Positions 39,186-46,938 of a stretch of 64,000 nucleotides of DNA are shown here, in pieces. The notes under the pieces were generated by a model that did no database searches, was not told the origin of the DNA, and saw only the letters and a program-made list of their open reading frames with translations. The stretch is from Blastomonas ursincola (lineage in GTDB: Bacteria > Pseudomonadota > Alphaproteobacteria > Sphingomonadales > Sphingomonadaceae). The DNA lies in assembly GCF_013607875.1 (NCBI RefSeq), contig NZ_VDES01000002.1, forward strand, positions 1,370,297 through 1,434,296, in the 5' to 3' direction. The stretch's first letter is position 1, and each line of letters starts with the position of its first letter. Position numbers and translations under genes: made by a program.

Positions 39186-40235
39186 ATGGGCGATTCCGAG
39201 ATCAAGCCACGCGCGCTGCTGAAACGCGCGGCGCGCCTGCCGGTCTGGGCGGACGTCACCCTGCGGCTGAGCGTCGCCTTCTTCCTGATCGCGTTCGTCA
39301 TCCTGATCCACTGGCTCGATCGCGCAGGCCTCAAGGACAATTACGACGATCATATTAGCTTTCTGGATGTCGTCTATTTCACGATGATCTCGGTCACCAC
39401 CACCGGCTTTGGCGACATCGCCCCGGTGTCGGACCGGTCGCGGCTGATCGAATCGGTGCTGGTGACGCCGGTGCGCGTCGCGGTGATCTTCATCTTCGTC
39501 GGCACCGCCTATAGTTTCGTCATCAAGCGCACATGGGAAAAATGGCAGATGAGCAGGATCCAGCAGCGCCTGAAGGGGCATATCGTGGTGCTGGGCTTCG
39601 GCACCAGCGGGTCGGAAGCGGTGCGCGAACTGGTGGCGCGCGGTACCGATCCCTCGTGCATCGTCGTGGTCGACCAGTCGGAGGAATCGCTGGCCAAGGC
39701 CGAGACGATGGGCTGCAACGTGCTGAATGCCGATGCGACACGCGACGAGACGCTGAAGGACGTGCATATCGACCGGGCGTGTTCGGCGATCGTCTCGGCG
39801 GGGCGCGATGACACCTCGATCCTGATCGTGCTGACCATCCGCCATCTCGCGCCGGACGTGCCGATCAGCGTGGTGATCCGCGCCGGCGACAACGAACTGC
39901 TCGCGCGTCAGGCCGGGGCGAGCACGGTGATCAATCCGGTGAGCTTTGCCGGGCTGCTGCTCGCCGGATCGTGCAGCGGGCCGCATATCAGCAGCTATCT
40001 CGCCGATCTGGCCTCGTCGAGCGGGCGGGTGGTGCTGATCGAGCGCGCGGTGCGGACCGAGGAAATCGGCATCCCGCTGAAGGACATCAAGGACGGCATC
40101 GGCGTGCGCATCTATCGCGGCGGCAAGCCCTATGGCTTTTTCGACGACGAAAGCGCCAGCCTGCGTGCGGGCGACCTGATCGTCGTCATCACCCAAGGCG
40201 ATGGCCGCCCGCCGGTGACCATGGCGGGCGAATAG
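39186..40235 (+). CDS. Potassium channel protein with RCK (TrkA-N) domain
   Basis: Inner-membrane channel of 349 residues with two membrane helices (about 28-48 and 90-118) around a pore loop TTTGFGDI, a variant of the TVGYG filter. The RCK domain begins at about 130 with HIVVLGFGTSGSEAVREL (Rossmann nucleotide site) and includes VVVDQSEESLAKAE; a TrkA-C-like end follows. It starts nine bases after the NlpD-like gene, so the two are likely co-transcribed. NAD or ATP binding to RCK probably gates potassium flow. Confidence 0.9.
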   Translation: MGDSEIKPRALLKRAARLPVWADVTLRLSVAFFLIAFVILIHWLDRAGLKDNYDDHISFLDVVYFTMISVTTTGFGDIAPVSDRSRLIESVLVTPVRVAVIFIFVGTAYSFVIKRTWEKWQMSRIQQRLKGHIVVLGFGTSGSEAVRELVARGTDPSCIVVVDQSEESLAKAETMGCNVLNADATRDETLKDVHIDRACSAIVSAGRDDTSILIVLTIRHLAPDVPISVVIRAGDNELLARQAGASTVINPVSFAGLLLAGSCSGPHISSYLADLASSSGRVVLIERAVRTEEIGIPLKDIKDGIGVRIYRGGKPYGFFDDESASLRAGDLIVVITQGDGRPPVTMAGE

Positions 40236-40271
40236 CGGGCCGGACCGCGCGGCCCGCACCCGCAGGGCGCA

Positions 40272-41519
40272 TCATTTCTTCAACGCGAAACAGGCCTGGC
40301 CGCTGCGCGCGACGCTGTCGCACGCCTGCTTGGCCGCCGCCTGGCTGGCGAAAGGACCTGCCTGCAGCTTGGTGATCGGGCCCGCCTTGACCAGATAGGG
40401 TTGCAGCCCCGCAAGCGCCTGGTTCTGGCGCTCGAGCCCGCTCCACAGGGTGCGCGCGCGGCCCTCTTCGCTGAACGCACCCAGCTGGATGCGCCAGTCG
40501 CCGGAGGCGGCCACGGCAGGCGCGGTGCTCGCAGCGGCGGCAACCGGAGCTGCCGCCACCGGCGCGGCGGGCTTGGGGGCCGAGGCGACGGGAGCAGGCG
40601 CGGGCTTGGGCGCCGCAGCGACGGTTGCAGGCGCAGGCTTGGGCGCCGGGGCCGGGGTCGACGCCGAGGGCGTGCCCATCGTCGCGAAATCGACGCCTGC
40701 GCTCGCTGCGGTGCTGTTGGGGCTGGAGGGCAGGGTGGGAATCACCGTGCCCGTGGCACGCGAAGGCGGAAGGTCGGTGGTCTGGATCGTCGATCCGGTC
40801 GCGGGGCGGGCGATCGCCGGTGCCGGCTTGGCGGCGGCGGTGACGACCGGCTTGGCGGGCGCGGTGGCGCCGGTCGCGGTATCGGTGACCTTCAGGCCAG
40901 CAGCGGCGCCCGCGAGCTTCTGGCGTTCGGACACGGCGTCGCGCTCGAGCTGCGCGGCAAGCTGCGTGCCCTTGGTCCGCTCGGCGAGCGGGATGTACTT
41001 GTCCATCGTCGCCAGGCTGCGCGAGGCCTGGGGAAGGCCCTGCGCCGAGGCACGGGTCATCAGCGCATAGGCGCGCACCCAGTCCTTCTCGGCGATGTCG
41101 CCGTTGAACATCGCGGTGCCCAGCACATATTGCGCGCGCGGCTCGCCCCGGTCGGCCGAGGCGCGGATATAGGGCATCGCCTCTTCGCGGCGATTGTCCT
41201 GGAACAGCACCAGACCGTAATTGTCCGCCGCCTGGACATGACCGCGATCGGCGGCCTTCTTGTACCAGGCTTCGGCCTGCTTGAGGTCCATCGGCACGCC
41301 GCGGCCCAGCTTGTAGGCCTGGCCGAGATTGAACTGCGCATCGGCATCGCCCTTGGCCGCAGGGTCACGCCATTCCTCGACGGCCTTGGCGAATTCGCCG
41401 CGTTCCCAGGCATCGACCCCGGCCTTGACATCGGCCAGCGCCGGGCTGGACAGCGCGATAGTCGCCGCTGCTGCAGCCAAGACAGCGAAATTGCGGGAAA
41501 ATTTTGTCGAACGTGCCAT
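40272..41519 (-). CDS. SEL1-repeat protein with C-terminal SPOR domain
   Basis: Secreted protein of 415 residues. The ATG at 41519 has GGAGC upstream and opens a signal peptide ending SSPALA. SEL1-like repeats run from about 30 to 175 (AQFNLGQAYKLGRGVPMDLKQAEAWYKKAADRG). A long Ala/Pro-rich linker follows to about 335, then a SPOR domain (DWRIQLGAFSEEGRARTLWSGL to CFALKK) that binds denuded peptidoglycan at septa. It is divergent from parA across a 277-base gap and faces the K channel gene. Confidence 0.9.
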   Translation of the reverse strand: MARSTKFSRNFAVLAAAAATIALSSPALADVKAGVDAWERGEFAKAVEEWRDPAAKGDADAQFNLGQAYKLGRGVPMDLKQAEAWYKKAADRGHVQAADNYGLVLFQDNRREEAMPYIRASADRGEPRAQYVLGTAMFNGDIAEKDWVRAYALMTRASAQGLPQASRSLATMDKYIPLAERTKGTQLAAQLERDAVSERQKLAGAAAGLKVTDTATGATAPAKPVVTAAAKPAPAIARPATGSTIQTTDLPPSRATGTVIPTLPSSPNSTAASAGVDFATMGTPSASTPAPAPKPAPATVAAAPKPAPAPVASAPKPAAPVAAAPVAAAASTAPAVAASGDWRIQLGAFSEEGRARTLWSGLERQNQALAGLQPYLVKAGPITKLQAGPFASQAAAKQACDSVARSGQACFALKK

Positions 41520-41729
41520 GCGGGTCTTGCTCCATCGCATATGGTAAAACCGTGTGCCGACCTTATCGGGCGGAAATGCCGCTGCAAACCGGGCGCACCG
41601 GGCCTTGCTGGCGTAAACCGCTATAGTTACCGACACGTTAGCAAAGCGTTTACGCCTGCATCAAGACGGGTTGAAGACTGCTCCAAAGCCCCGAAATCCC
41701 GGCCTGCCGACGCCATGGCAAGGTCCGTG

Positions 41730-41744
41730 TTAACTCAAAATTAG
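41730..41744 (+). promoter_or_regulatory. CtrA-like box upstream of parA
   Basis: TTAA, seven bases, TTAG: one mismatch to the CtrA consensus TTAA-N7-TTAA. It lies 52 bases before the parA start in the gap shared with the SEL1-SPOR gene. A weaker TTAG-N7-TTTA occurs at 41638-41652. Cell-cycle control by CtrA is inferred only from the match. Confidence 0.4.
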
Positions 41745-41796
41745 CTGCCTCCGCGCATTTTCCCCTTAACCGAATGAACCGGACAGGGGGTTTGGA

Positions 41797-42513
41797 GTGC
41801 GCGTACTCGCTTTGGCATCTCAAAAAGGAGGATCGGGCAAGACGACCCTTTCGGGTCATCTGGCCGTGCAGGCGCAGCTGGCAGGCGATGGCCCGGTGGT
41901 GCTGATCGACATCGATCCGCAAGGCTCGCTCGCCGACTGGTGGAACGAGCGCGAGCCCGAATATCCAGCTTTTGCGCAGACCACGGTCGCCCGGCTTCCT
42001 GCTGACCTTGCGATCCTGCGCCAGCAGGGGTTCAAGCTCGCCGTCATCGATACCCCCCCTGCGATCACCATGGCGATCCAGTCGGTGATCTCGGTCGCCG
42101 AGCTGATCGTGGTGCCGACCCGTCCGAGCCCGCACGATCTGCGCGCGGTCGGCGCGACGGTCGACCTGTGCGAGCGCGCGGGCAAGCCGCTGATCTTCGT
42201 CGTCAACGCCGCCACGCCCAAGGCGCGGATCACCTCCGAAGCCGCGGTCGCCCTGTCCCAGCATGGGACAGTCGCGCCGACGACGCTGCACCACCGCACG
42301 GACTTTGCCGCCTCGATGATCGATGGCCGCACGGTCATGGAGGTCGACCCCAATGGCAAGTCGGCCGGAGAGGTGCGCGCCTTGTGGACCTATATCTCGG
42401 ACCGGCTGGAAAAGAATTTCCGCCGCACCGTCTTTGCCGTGCCCAATGCGCCCGTCGCGCCTGGCGCCATCCGCCCGATGGGCGGCTTCGGTCGCCGCGT
42501 GGCCGGATCGTGA
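41797..42513 (+). CDS. ParA-family ATPase
   Basis: Small P-loop ATPase of 238 residues. The deviant Walker A motif KGGSGKTT begins at about residue 10; DIDPQGSLADWW and VIDTPPAITMAIQSVI supply the other nucleotide-site motifs. It has no N-terminal helix-turn-helix, so it is a type Ib-like or orphan ParA, not the chromosomal parAB copy. The GTG start is preceded by GGGGG. Its partner is probably the ribbon-helix-helix protein encoded 19 bases downstream. Cargo unknown. Confidence 0.9.
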   Translation: MRVLALASQKGGSGKTTLSGHLAVQAQLAGDGPVVLIDIDPQGSLADWWNEREPEYPAFAQTTVARLPADLAILRQQGFKLAVIDTPPAITMAIQSVISVAELIVVPTRPSPHDLRAVGATVDLCERAGKPLIFVVNAATPKARITSEAAVALSQHGTVAPTTLHHRTDFAASMIDGRTVMEVDPNGKSAGEVRALWTYISDRLEKNFRRTVFAVPNAPVAPGAIRPMGGFGRRVAGS

Positions 42514-42532
42514 TGCAGTTACGGGGGCAAGG

Positions 42533-43249
42533 ATGAGCTTTATGGCCGAACCCAAACCAATGGCATCGCTCTCGTCCGGCCTGCTCGCGCGCAAGGGGGC
42601 CGCGCGCCCCGCGATGCGCCGCCAGGGCATGGACGGTCTCGGCACGCTCGGCACCGCAGGGCTGACGCCCGGCGTGCATGGCCTGCAGGACGATCTGGGC
42701 TGGAACGACATGGGCTATGATGTCGATCCCGCGCACGAGGAGCGCGCGCCGCATTATGGCAACCTGCTTGCAGGCGCGATCCCCGATGCAGTGCCCGGCG
42801 AGCCGGTGCCTGAAATGGCGCCCGTCGTGCCCGATGTGGTGCGCCAGCAGGCCGAGATTGCCGAGCGCCTGGCCGAGCCCGTTGCGGCCCCCGAACCGGT
42901 CGCCGCACCCGAGCTGGACCTCCAGCCCGAGATCGCGCCCGTGCCCGAGCCCGTGGCCGCGATCGCGGTAGCCGAGCCGGTCGCAGCGCCGGTCCCTGCG
43001 GTCCGCCAGCGCAAGCGCAAGCAGGCGGTGATGCAGGAAGTCGTGGCCGCCGCGGTCCAGTCCTCGGCCCGCCGCGCGGCCTTCACGCTGCGGCTCGATG
43101 CCGACCGTCATCTCAAGCTTCGATTGGCCAGCGCGGTCAGCGGACAGTCCGCGCAGCAGCTGGTCACGGCGGCGCTTGACGAATTGTTAACCAAAATGAC
43201 CGAAATAGAGGACCTGGCGGGTCGCGTGACGCGATCGGCGACGCTTTGA
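42533..43249 (+). CDS. Ribbon-helix-helix-like protein with Pro/Glu-rich linker, ParA partner candidate
   Basis: Protein of 238 residues. The N-terminal part (KPMASLSSGLLARKGAARPAMR) is basic and could contact ParA; the middle (about 95-165) is a Pro/Glu/Ala-rich repeat such as EPVAAPEPVAAPEL. The C-terminal 50 residues (AAFTLRLDADRHLKLRLASA and QSAQQLVTAALDELLTKM) match a ribbon-helix-helix DNA-binding fold. The plan resembles ParG-type partners of ParA. It follows parA closely and ends 44 bases before the TPR-SPOR gene. Confidence 0.75.
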   Translation: MSFMAEPKPMASLSSGLLARKGAARPAMRRQGMDGLGTLGTAGLTPGVHGLQDDLGWNDMGYDVDPAHEERAPHYGNLLAGAIPDAVPGEPVPEMAPVVPDVVRQQAEIAERLAEPVAAPEPVAAPELDLQPEIAPVPEPVAAIAVAEPVAAPVPAVRQRKRKQAVMQEVVAAAVQSSARRAAFTLRLDADRHLKLRLASAVSGQSAQQLVTAALDELLTKMTEIEDLAGRVTRSATL

Positions 43250-43293
43250 GGCGAACGCAGGCAGGTCGGGGCCGACGAAGAGGGAACAGGGCT

Positions 43294-44748
43294 ATGGCAA
43301 GCGGATCCAAGATCAACCGGGCGCTGGCGCTCAAGCTGGCGGCATCGACCATCCTGGTCGGCAGCGTGCTGGTGAGCTGTTCGGCGCATGGCGGTGGTGG
43401 CCGTCCGCAAAGCCTTTCGTCCTCGTCGCAAAAGGCGCTGGCTGCGGGCAAGACCGACAAGGCACTGGAAAAGGCCGAAGCCGCGGTCGCGCTCGACCCG
43501 CGCAATGCCGAGCTGCGCAAGACGCTGGCCCAGGCCTATCTGGCCAATGGCCGTTTCGCGTCCGCGCGCCAGTCGCTCGACGATGCGCTGGCGCTCGGCG
43601 ATGCGAGCGCGCGCACGGTGATCAGCCTGGCGCTGATGCACGTTGCCGAGGGCCGCACCAACGCCGCGCAGGCGCTGCTGGAGCAGCATCGCGACACCAT
43701 TCCGGCGAGCGATTATGGTCTGGCACTGGCTCTGGCCGGTGACACCAAGACCGGCGTGGAGGTGCTCGCACAACTCATCCGCTCTGGAGATAACGCCCCC
43801 AAGGTACGGCAGAACCTCGCTTTTGCCTATGCGCTCGACGGGCGCTGGCGCGAGGCGCAGATCATGGCCGGGCAGGATCTCGATCCGCAGGTCGCGCAGC
43901 AGCGCATCGCCGAATGGGCGCGCATCGCGCATCCCGACGCCCATGCCCAGCGCGTTGCATCGGTGCTGGGCGTCACGCCTGCAGCCATGGATCCAGGCCA
44001 GCCGGTGATGCTTGCGCTGTCGGCGACCCCGTCGATGGGCGAGGTCGCGACGCAAATCGGCCAGCAGGCGATGGCGCCCGCTGCCGGTCCGATCGAGCTG
44101 CCGCCGGTCGAAGACAAGCCGATGGAACTCGCCGGGGTCGAGTCGGTGTCGGTTCCGGCCTCCGAGCCCGCGCCGGTGATGGCCGAAGCCGCGCCTGCGG
44201 TCGCCGCTGCACCTTCGGGCGCGATCGTCGCGCCGCTGCTCACCGCGCGCGAGATCGTCCAGCCGCTGCCCGCCAGCTATCGCCGCAAGGCGGTGCGCAA
44301 GCTGCGCCGCGAAATGGTCGCGAAGCGCCAGATGATCGTCGAGCAGGAAAAGGTTCAGGTTGCCGCGGCCCCCGCGCCGAAGCCTGCTCCCAAGCCCGCG
44401 CCCGCCAAGGCCGCGCCTGCGCCCGCCGTCTTCCAGAAGGCCAGCTTCTCGCCGGTCAGCAATGGCGCGTTCGCGGTGCAGCTCGGCGTATTCTCGAGCG
44501 CGGCCAATGCCAACCGCGCCTGGGTCGGCTATAGCGCCAAGCACAAGGATCTCGCGGCCTTTTCCAAGGTCGCCGTGCCCACCACCGTCGGCGCGCGCAC
44601 GCTGCACCGCCTGACCGCAAACGGCTTTGCCGACGAGAAGAGCGCCCGCGCGATGTGCGCCCAGGTCCGCTCGGGCGGCGGCGAATGCATCATCGCCCGC
44701 GCGACGTCCACCAAGCCCGCCGGCACCCAGATCGCCGCCCGCCGCTGA
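43294..44748 (+). CDS. TPR lipoprotein with C-terminal SPOR domain
   Basis: Protein of 484 residues. The N-terminus has a lipobox-like VLVSC, so it may be a lipoprotein. TPR repeats of the TadD/Flp type cover about 45-200 (LAAGKTDKALEKAEAAVALDPRNAELRKTL). A Pro/Ala-rich linker and a basic helix (YRRKAVRKLRREMVAKRQ) lead to a SPOR domain (AFAVQLGVFSSAANANRAWV to ECIIARA). It follows the ParA/RHH pair in one direction. SPOR binding suggests a septal or polar peptidoglycan location. Confidence 0.87.
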   Translation: MASGSKINRALALKLAASTILVGSVLVSCSAHGGGGRPQSLSSSSQKALAAGKTDKALEKAEAAVALDPRNAELRKTLAQAYLANGRFASARQSLDDALALGDASARTVISLALMHVAEGRTNAAQALLEQHRDTIPASDYGLALALAGDTKTGVEVLAQLIRSGDNAPKVRQNLAFAYALDGRWREAQIMAGQDLDPQVAQQRIAEWARIAHPDAHAQRVASVLGVTPAAMDPGQPVMLALSATPSMGEVATQIGQQAMAPAAGPIELPPVEDKPMELAGVESVSVPASEPAPVMAEAAPAVAAAPSGAIVAPLLTAREIVQPLPASYRRKAVRKLRREMVAKRQMIVEQEKVQVAAAPAPKPAPKPAPAKAAPAPAVFQKASFSPVSNGAFAVQLGVFSSAANANRAWVGYSAKHKDLAAFSKVAVPTTVGARTLHRLTANGFADEKSARAMCAQVRSGGGECIIARATSTKPAGTQIAARR

Positions 44749-44771
44749 GGCGAGGGGGCCAGCCAAACCCA

Positions 44772-44800
44772 CGTCATCCCCGCGAAAGCGGGAATCCCGC
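44772..44800. repeat. CCCGCGAAAGCGGG palindromic element
   Basis: An element of the form CGTCATCCCCGCGAAAGCGG, continuing to AATCCCGC, lies 24 bases after the TPR-SPOR stop. Related elements occur at 45823-45846 and 58418-58501. It is an intergenic repeat of a type frequent in sphingomonads. Confidence 0.65.
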
Positions 44801-44916
44801 TTGTGTGGCGAATGAGGGCTGAGGCCGTGCGGACGGTTTTAGACGGCTGTCAACGTCCGGTTGAGGGGCGCAGTGCAGCAGGTTGAGATGGCTGCAATTC
44901 GGTAATCAGCTGCCGT

Positions 44917-45273
44917 TCATTCACCAATATTGTCGTGGCTAAGGAGTTTACCCGTTTCGTTCGAGAAGCATGAAATGCTCGTGCCACCCTTAACGCCCCA
45001 GCGCGGTCTCAACTCCACACAATCACGATCTGGGAAAGAAACGGTCACAGGAAAAAGATGGGCTTCGATCTCACTCACACTGCTACGTTCGGAACGAGCT
45101 TTCGCTTGATAAGCTCTGCGCTCTAACGGCGCATCAAGCGGGTAACGAACTTCTTGTTGTAGCTGACTTAGGTGACTTTCAGCGCGCAGCCAAAGAACCG
45201 CAAGCATTACGCAAGCAGCCAACACTATACCGCAGACGGTGGGTATCGAACGGCCCATCAGCCATCTGAACAC
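44917..45273 (-). CDS. Hypothetical protein with one N-terminal membrane helix
   Basis: Protein of 118 residues. One hydrophobic helix (IPTVCGIVLAACVMLAVLWL) near the N-terminus is followed by a polar domain with two Cys (DRDCVELRP, SISCFSNE), suggesting a periplasmic disulfide. The local DNA is somewhat less GC-rich than neighbouring genes. The start is a GTG at 45273; an ATG at 45258 is also possible, neither with a clear Shine-Dalgarno. It stands alone between repeats and is divergent from the GIY-YIG gene. No family recognised. Confidence 0.5.
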   Translation of the reverse strand: MFRWLMGRSIPTVCGIVLAACVMLAVLWLRAESHLSQLQQEVRYPLDAPLERRAYQAKARSERSSVSEIEAHLFPVTVSFPDRDCVELRPRWGVKGGTSISCFSNETGKLLSHDNIGE

Positions 45274-45350
45274 GGAGCGTGAATGTCCGCAATGGGTTTA
45301 TTTGCTGAACGGCAAGTTTTGTCTTCCGCCGTCCCAAAGTCACCCCATCT

Positions 45351-45382
45351 CCGCTCAGCCTGAGCTTGTCGAAGGCCCCGCG
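45351..45382 (+). repeat. REP element, left copy of a perfect 32-bp inverted repeat
   Basis: Core GCTCAGCCTGAGCTTGTCG with flanks makes a 32-base unit that matches 45697-45728 exactly in reverse complement. It ends 18 bases before the GIY-YIG start codon. The match stops at both ends of the unit. Confidence 0.9.
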
Positions 45383-45400
45383 AAACCGTTATTCTGGGCT

Positions 45401-45724
45401 ATGGCCTTTTACGCGTATCTTTTGCGATGCAGCGACGGCAGCTATTATGCCGGGCATACTGATGATCTCGAACACCGGATGTCCCAGCACGCCAGCGGTG
45501 CCTGCGGGGGCTATACCGCGAAAAGACGCCCTGTTGACCTGGTCTGGTCGGAGGATTTTCCCTCGCGCGAGGATGCGTTCTGGGTGGAGCGGCAGATCAA
45601 GGGCTGGTCGCGAGCCAAGAAAGAGGCGCTGATTGCTGGGGATTGGGATTTGATTTCAAGGCTTTCAAGGGGGTTGCGCAATTTCGCTGATGATGGCGCG
45701 GGGCCTTCGACAAGCTCAGGCTGA
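45401..45724 (+). CDS. Small GIY-YIG nuclease bracketed by REP elements
   Basis: Protein of 107 residues of the single-domain GIY-YIG type (UPF0213/YhbQ-like). The catalytic parts are intact: YAYLL and YYAG (Tyr6, Tyr16), Arg26 in DDLEHRMSQH and Glu63 in FWVERQIKGWSRAKKEAL. It should cut or nick DNA using one metal ion. The last nine residues (GAGPSTSSG) and the stop codon are encoded by the right REP copy, and the left copy lies 18 bases before the ATG. This packaging recalls REP-associated nuclease genes, though a RAYT (Y1) transposase is not involved. Confidence 0.88.
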   Translation: MAFYAYLLRCSDGSYYAGHTDDLEHRMSQHASGACGGYTAKRRPVDLVWSEDFPSREDAFWVERQIKGWSRAKKEALIAGDWDLISRLSRGLRNFADDGAGPSTSSG

Positions 45725-45728
45725 GCGG
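45697..45728 (-). repeat. REP element, right copy of a perfect 32-bp inverted repeat
   Basis: Exact reverse complement of 45351-45382. It overlaps the 3' end of the GIY-YIG gene and contains its TGA stop at 45722-45724. A partial related sequence (GGCTCAGGTTGAACTG) follows at about 45760. Confidence 0.9.
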
Positions 45729-45822
45729 GCGTGTGCGGGTGGCTTAACTCGGAGACAGGCTCAGGTTGAACTGTCGTTCATGCACCCACCCGATTCTATC
45801 CAGCCCGCTCCCACAGCGCGCG

Positions 45823-45846
45823 CGCCCGCTTTCGCGGGGGTGACGG
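45823..45846. repeat. CGCTTTCGCGGGGGTGACGG element
   Basis: Related to the elements at 44772-44800 and 58418-58501, here in the gap between the GIY-YIG gene and the convergent GNAT gene. Confidence 0.5.
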
Positions 45847-45909
45847 AGCAGGGGCAGGGGCGGGGTTCGGGGCGGCGCTGCTCGCCGCCCACCACTCACC
45901 GCCCGCCCC

Positions 45910-46452
45910 TCACGCGGCAAGCGGTCGTTCTACCTCCGCCATGTCGCTCTCCAGCGCATATTCCTGCGCCATCGCTTCATAGCCGCGTCCGGCGCTGAAG
46001 CGGGGGCGGGTGGTGCCGGTGGGGACGAAGCCCAGCCGCCGCAGCACCGCGCCCGAGGCCGGGTTGTCGATATAGTGGCTGGCGACCAGTCTGCGGTGCC
46101 CCAGCGTCCAGGCATTGGCGATTACCGCGCGTGCGGCCTCGGTGGCATAGCCCCGGCCCCAATGGTCGCGCGCGATCCAGTAGCCGATCTCGACCTCGCC
46201 GCGATCGGTACGGCCGAGGCCGCAGCTGCCGATCAGCGTCTGCCCGGCATCGCCCGGCAGGGTGAGCAGATAATGCGGGCAGAACGGGTCCTGCGCGCGC
46301 GCGGCGAATTCGCGGGCGTCTTCAGGGGTATAGGGCCAGGGCGCGCGGGCAAGATTGCACACGATGCGCTCGTCGTTGATGGCCGCGAACAGCGCCTCGG
46401 CATCTTCGGGCCAGACCGGCCGCAGCAACAATCTTTGCGTTCTTGCAAACAT
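45910..46452 (-). CDS. GNAT acetyltransferase, RimJ/RimL-like
   Basis: Protein of 180 residues starting MFARTQRLLLRPVWPEDAEAL, the usual N-terminus of RimJ/RimL-type enzymes. IGYWIARDHWGRGYATEAARAVIANA is the acetyl-CoA binding motif A, and DNPASGAVLRRLGF is motif B. It probably acetylates a protein N-terminus or a small amine; no substrate is evident. GGAGAG precedes the ATG. It is convergent with the GIY-YIG gene. Confidence 0.88.
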   Translation of the reverse strand: MFARTQRLLLRPVWPEDAEALFAAINDERIVCNLARAPWPYTPEDAREFAARAQDPFCPHYLLTLPGDAGQTLIGSCGLGRTDRGEVEIGYWIARDHWGRGYATEAARAVIANAWTLGHRRLVASHYIDNPASGAVLRRLGFVPTGTTRPRFSAGRGYEAMAQEYALESDMAEVERPLAA

Positions 46453-46526
46453 TATGTCTCTCCTGTGTTACCCGCGCCCATGCCAGCCAAACATGACAGG
46501 CTGGAGTCAGCGCGGTGACAGGGAGA

Positions 46527-46562
46527 CAAAAAGAAAGGGAGACGGGACGGACCCCATCTCCC
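46527..46562 (-). terminator. Rho-independent terminator downstream of rpmA
   Basis: On the minus strand the arms GGGAGATGGG and CCCGTCTCCC (46553-46562 and 46537-46546) form a stem with one G-T pair and a six-base loop, followed by TTTCTTTTT. It lies about 70 bases beyond the rpmA stop and just before the GNAT gene. Confidence 0.75.
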
Positions 46563-46633
46563 TGTCATCTGGTCCGGGTGTTTCACCGGCCGGGGTCATC
46601 CCTGTGAGAGGACGACCCGTCATCGATCGTCCG

Positions 46634-46909
46634 TTATTCGGCGGCTTCCGCCATCGCCGGGGCGACTACCGATACGTATTTGCGGCCAAGGCGACCTTCG
46701 TGGAACTTCACGCGGCCTTCGGTGAGCGCAAACAGCGTATGGTCCTTGCCCATGCCGACATTGGCACCGGCATAGACCTTGGTTCCGCGCTGGCGGATGA
46801 TAATGTTGCCGCCGATGACGGGCTCGCCACCGAACTTCTTCACGCCAAGACGACGACCTGCGGAATCACGACCGTTGCGCGACGAACCGCCTGCTTTCTT
46901 ATGTGCCAT
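46634..46909 (-). CDS. rpmA: 50S ribosomal protein L27 (bL27)
   Basis: Protein of 91 residues starting [20 protein letters not shown], with [20 protein letters not shown] in the core and an Ala/Glu-rich end. The N-terminal tail reaches the peptidyl-transferase centre. AAGGAG precedes the ATG. It follows rplU by 29 bases, the normal order. Confidence 0.98.
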   Translation of the reverse strand: MAHKKAGGSSRNGRDSAGRRLGVKKFGGEPVIGGNIIIRQRGTKVYAGANVGMGKDHTLFALTEGRVKFHEGRLGRKYVSVVAPAMAEAAE

Positions 46910-46938
46910 TTCTCAAAACTCCTTGGGTTCGCGCGCGA

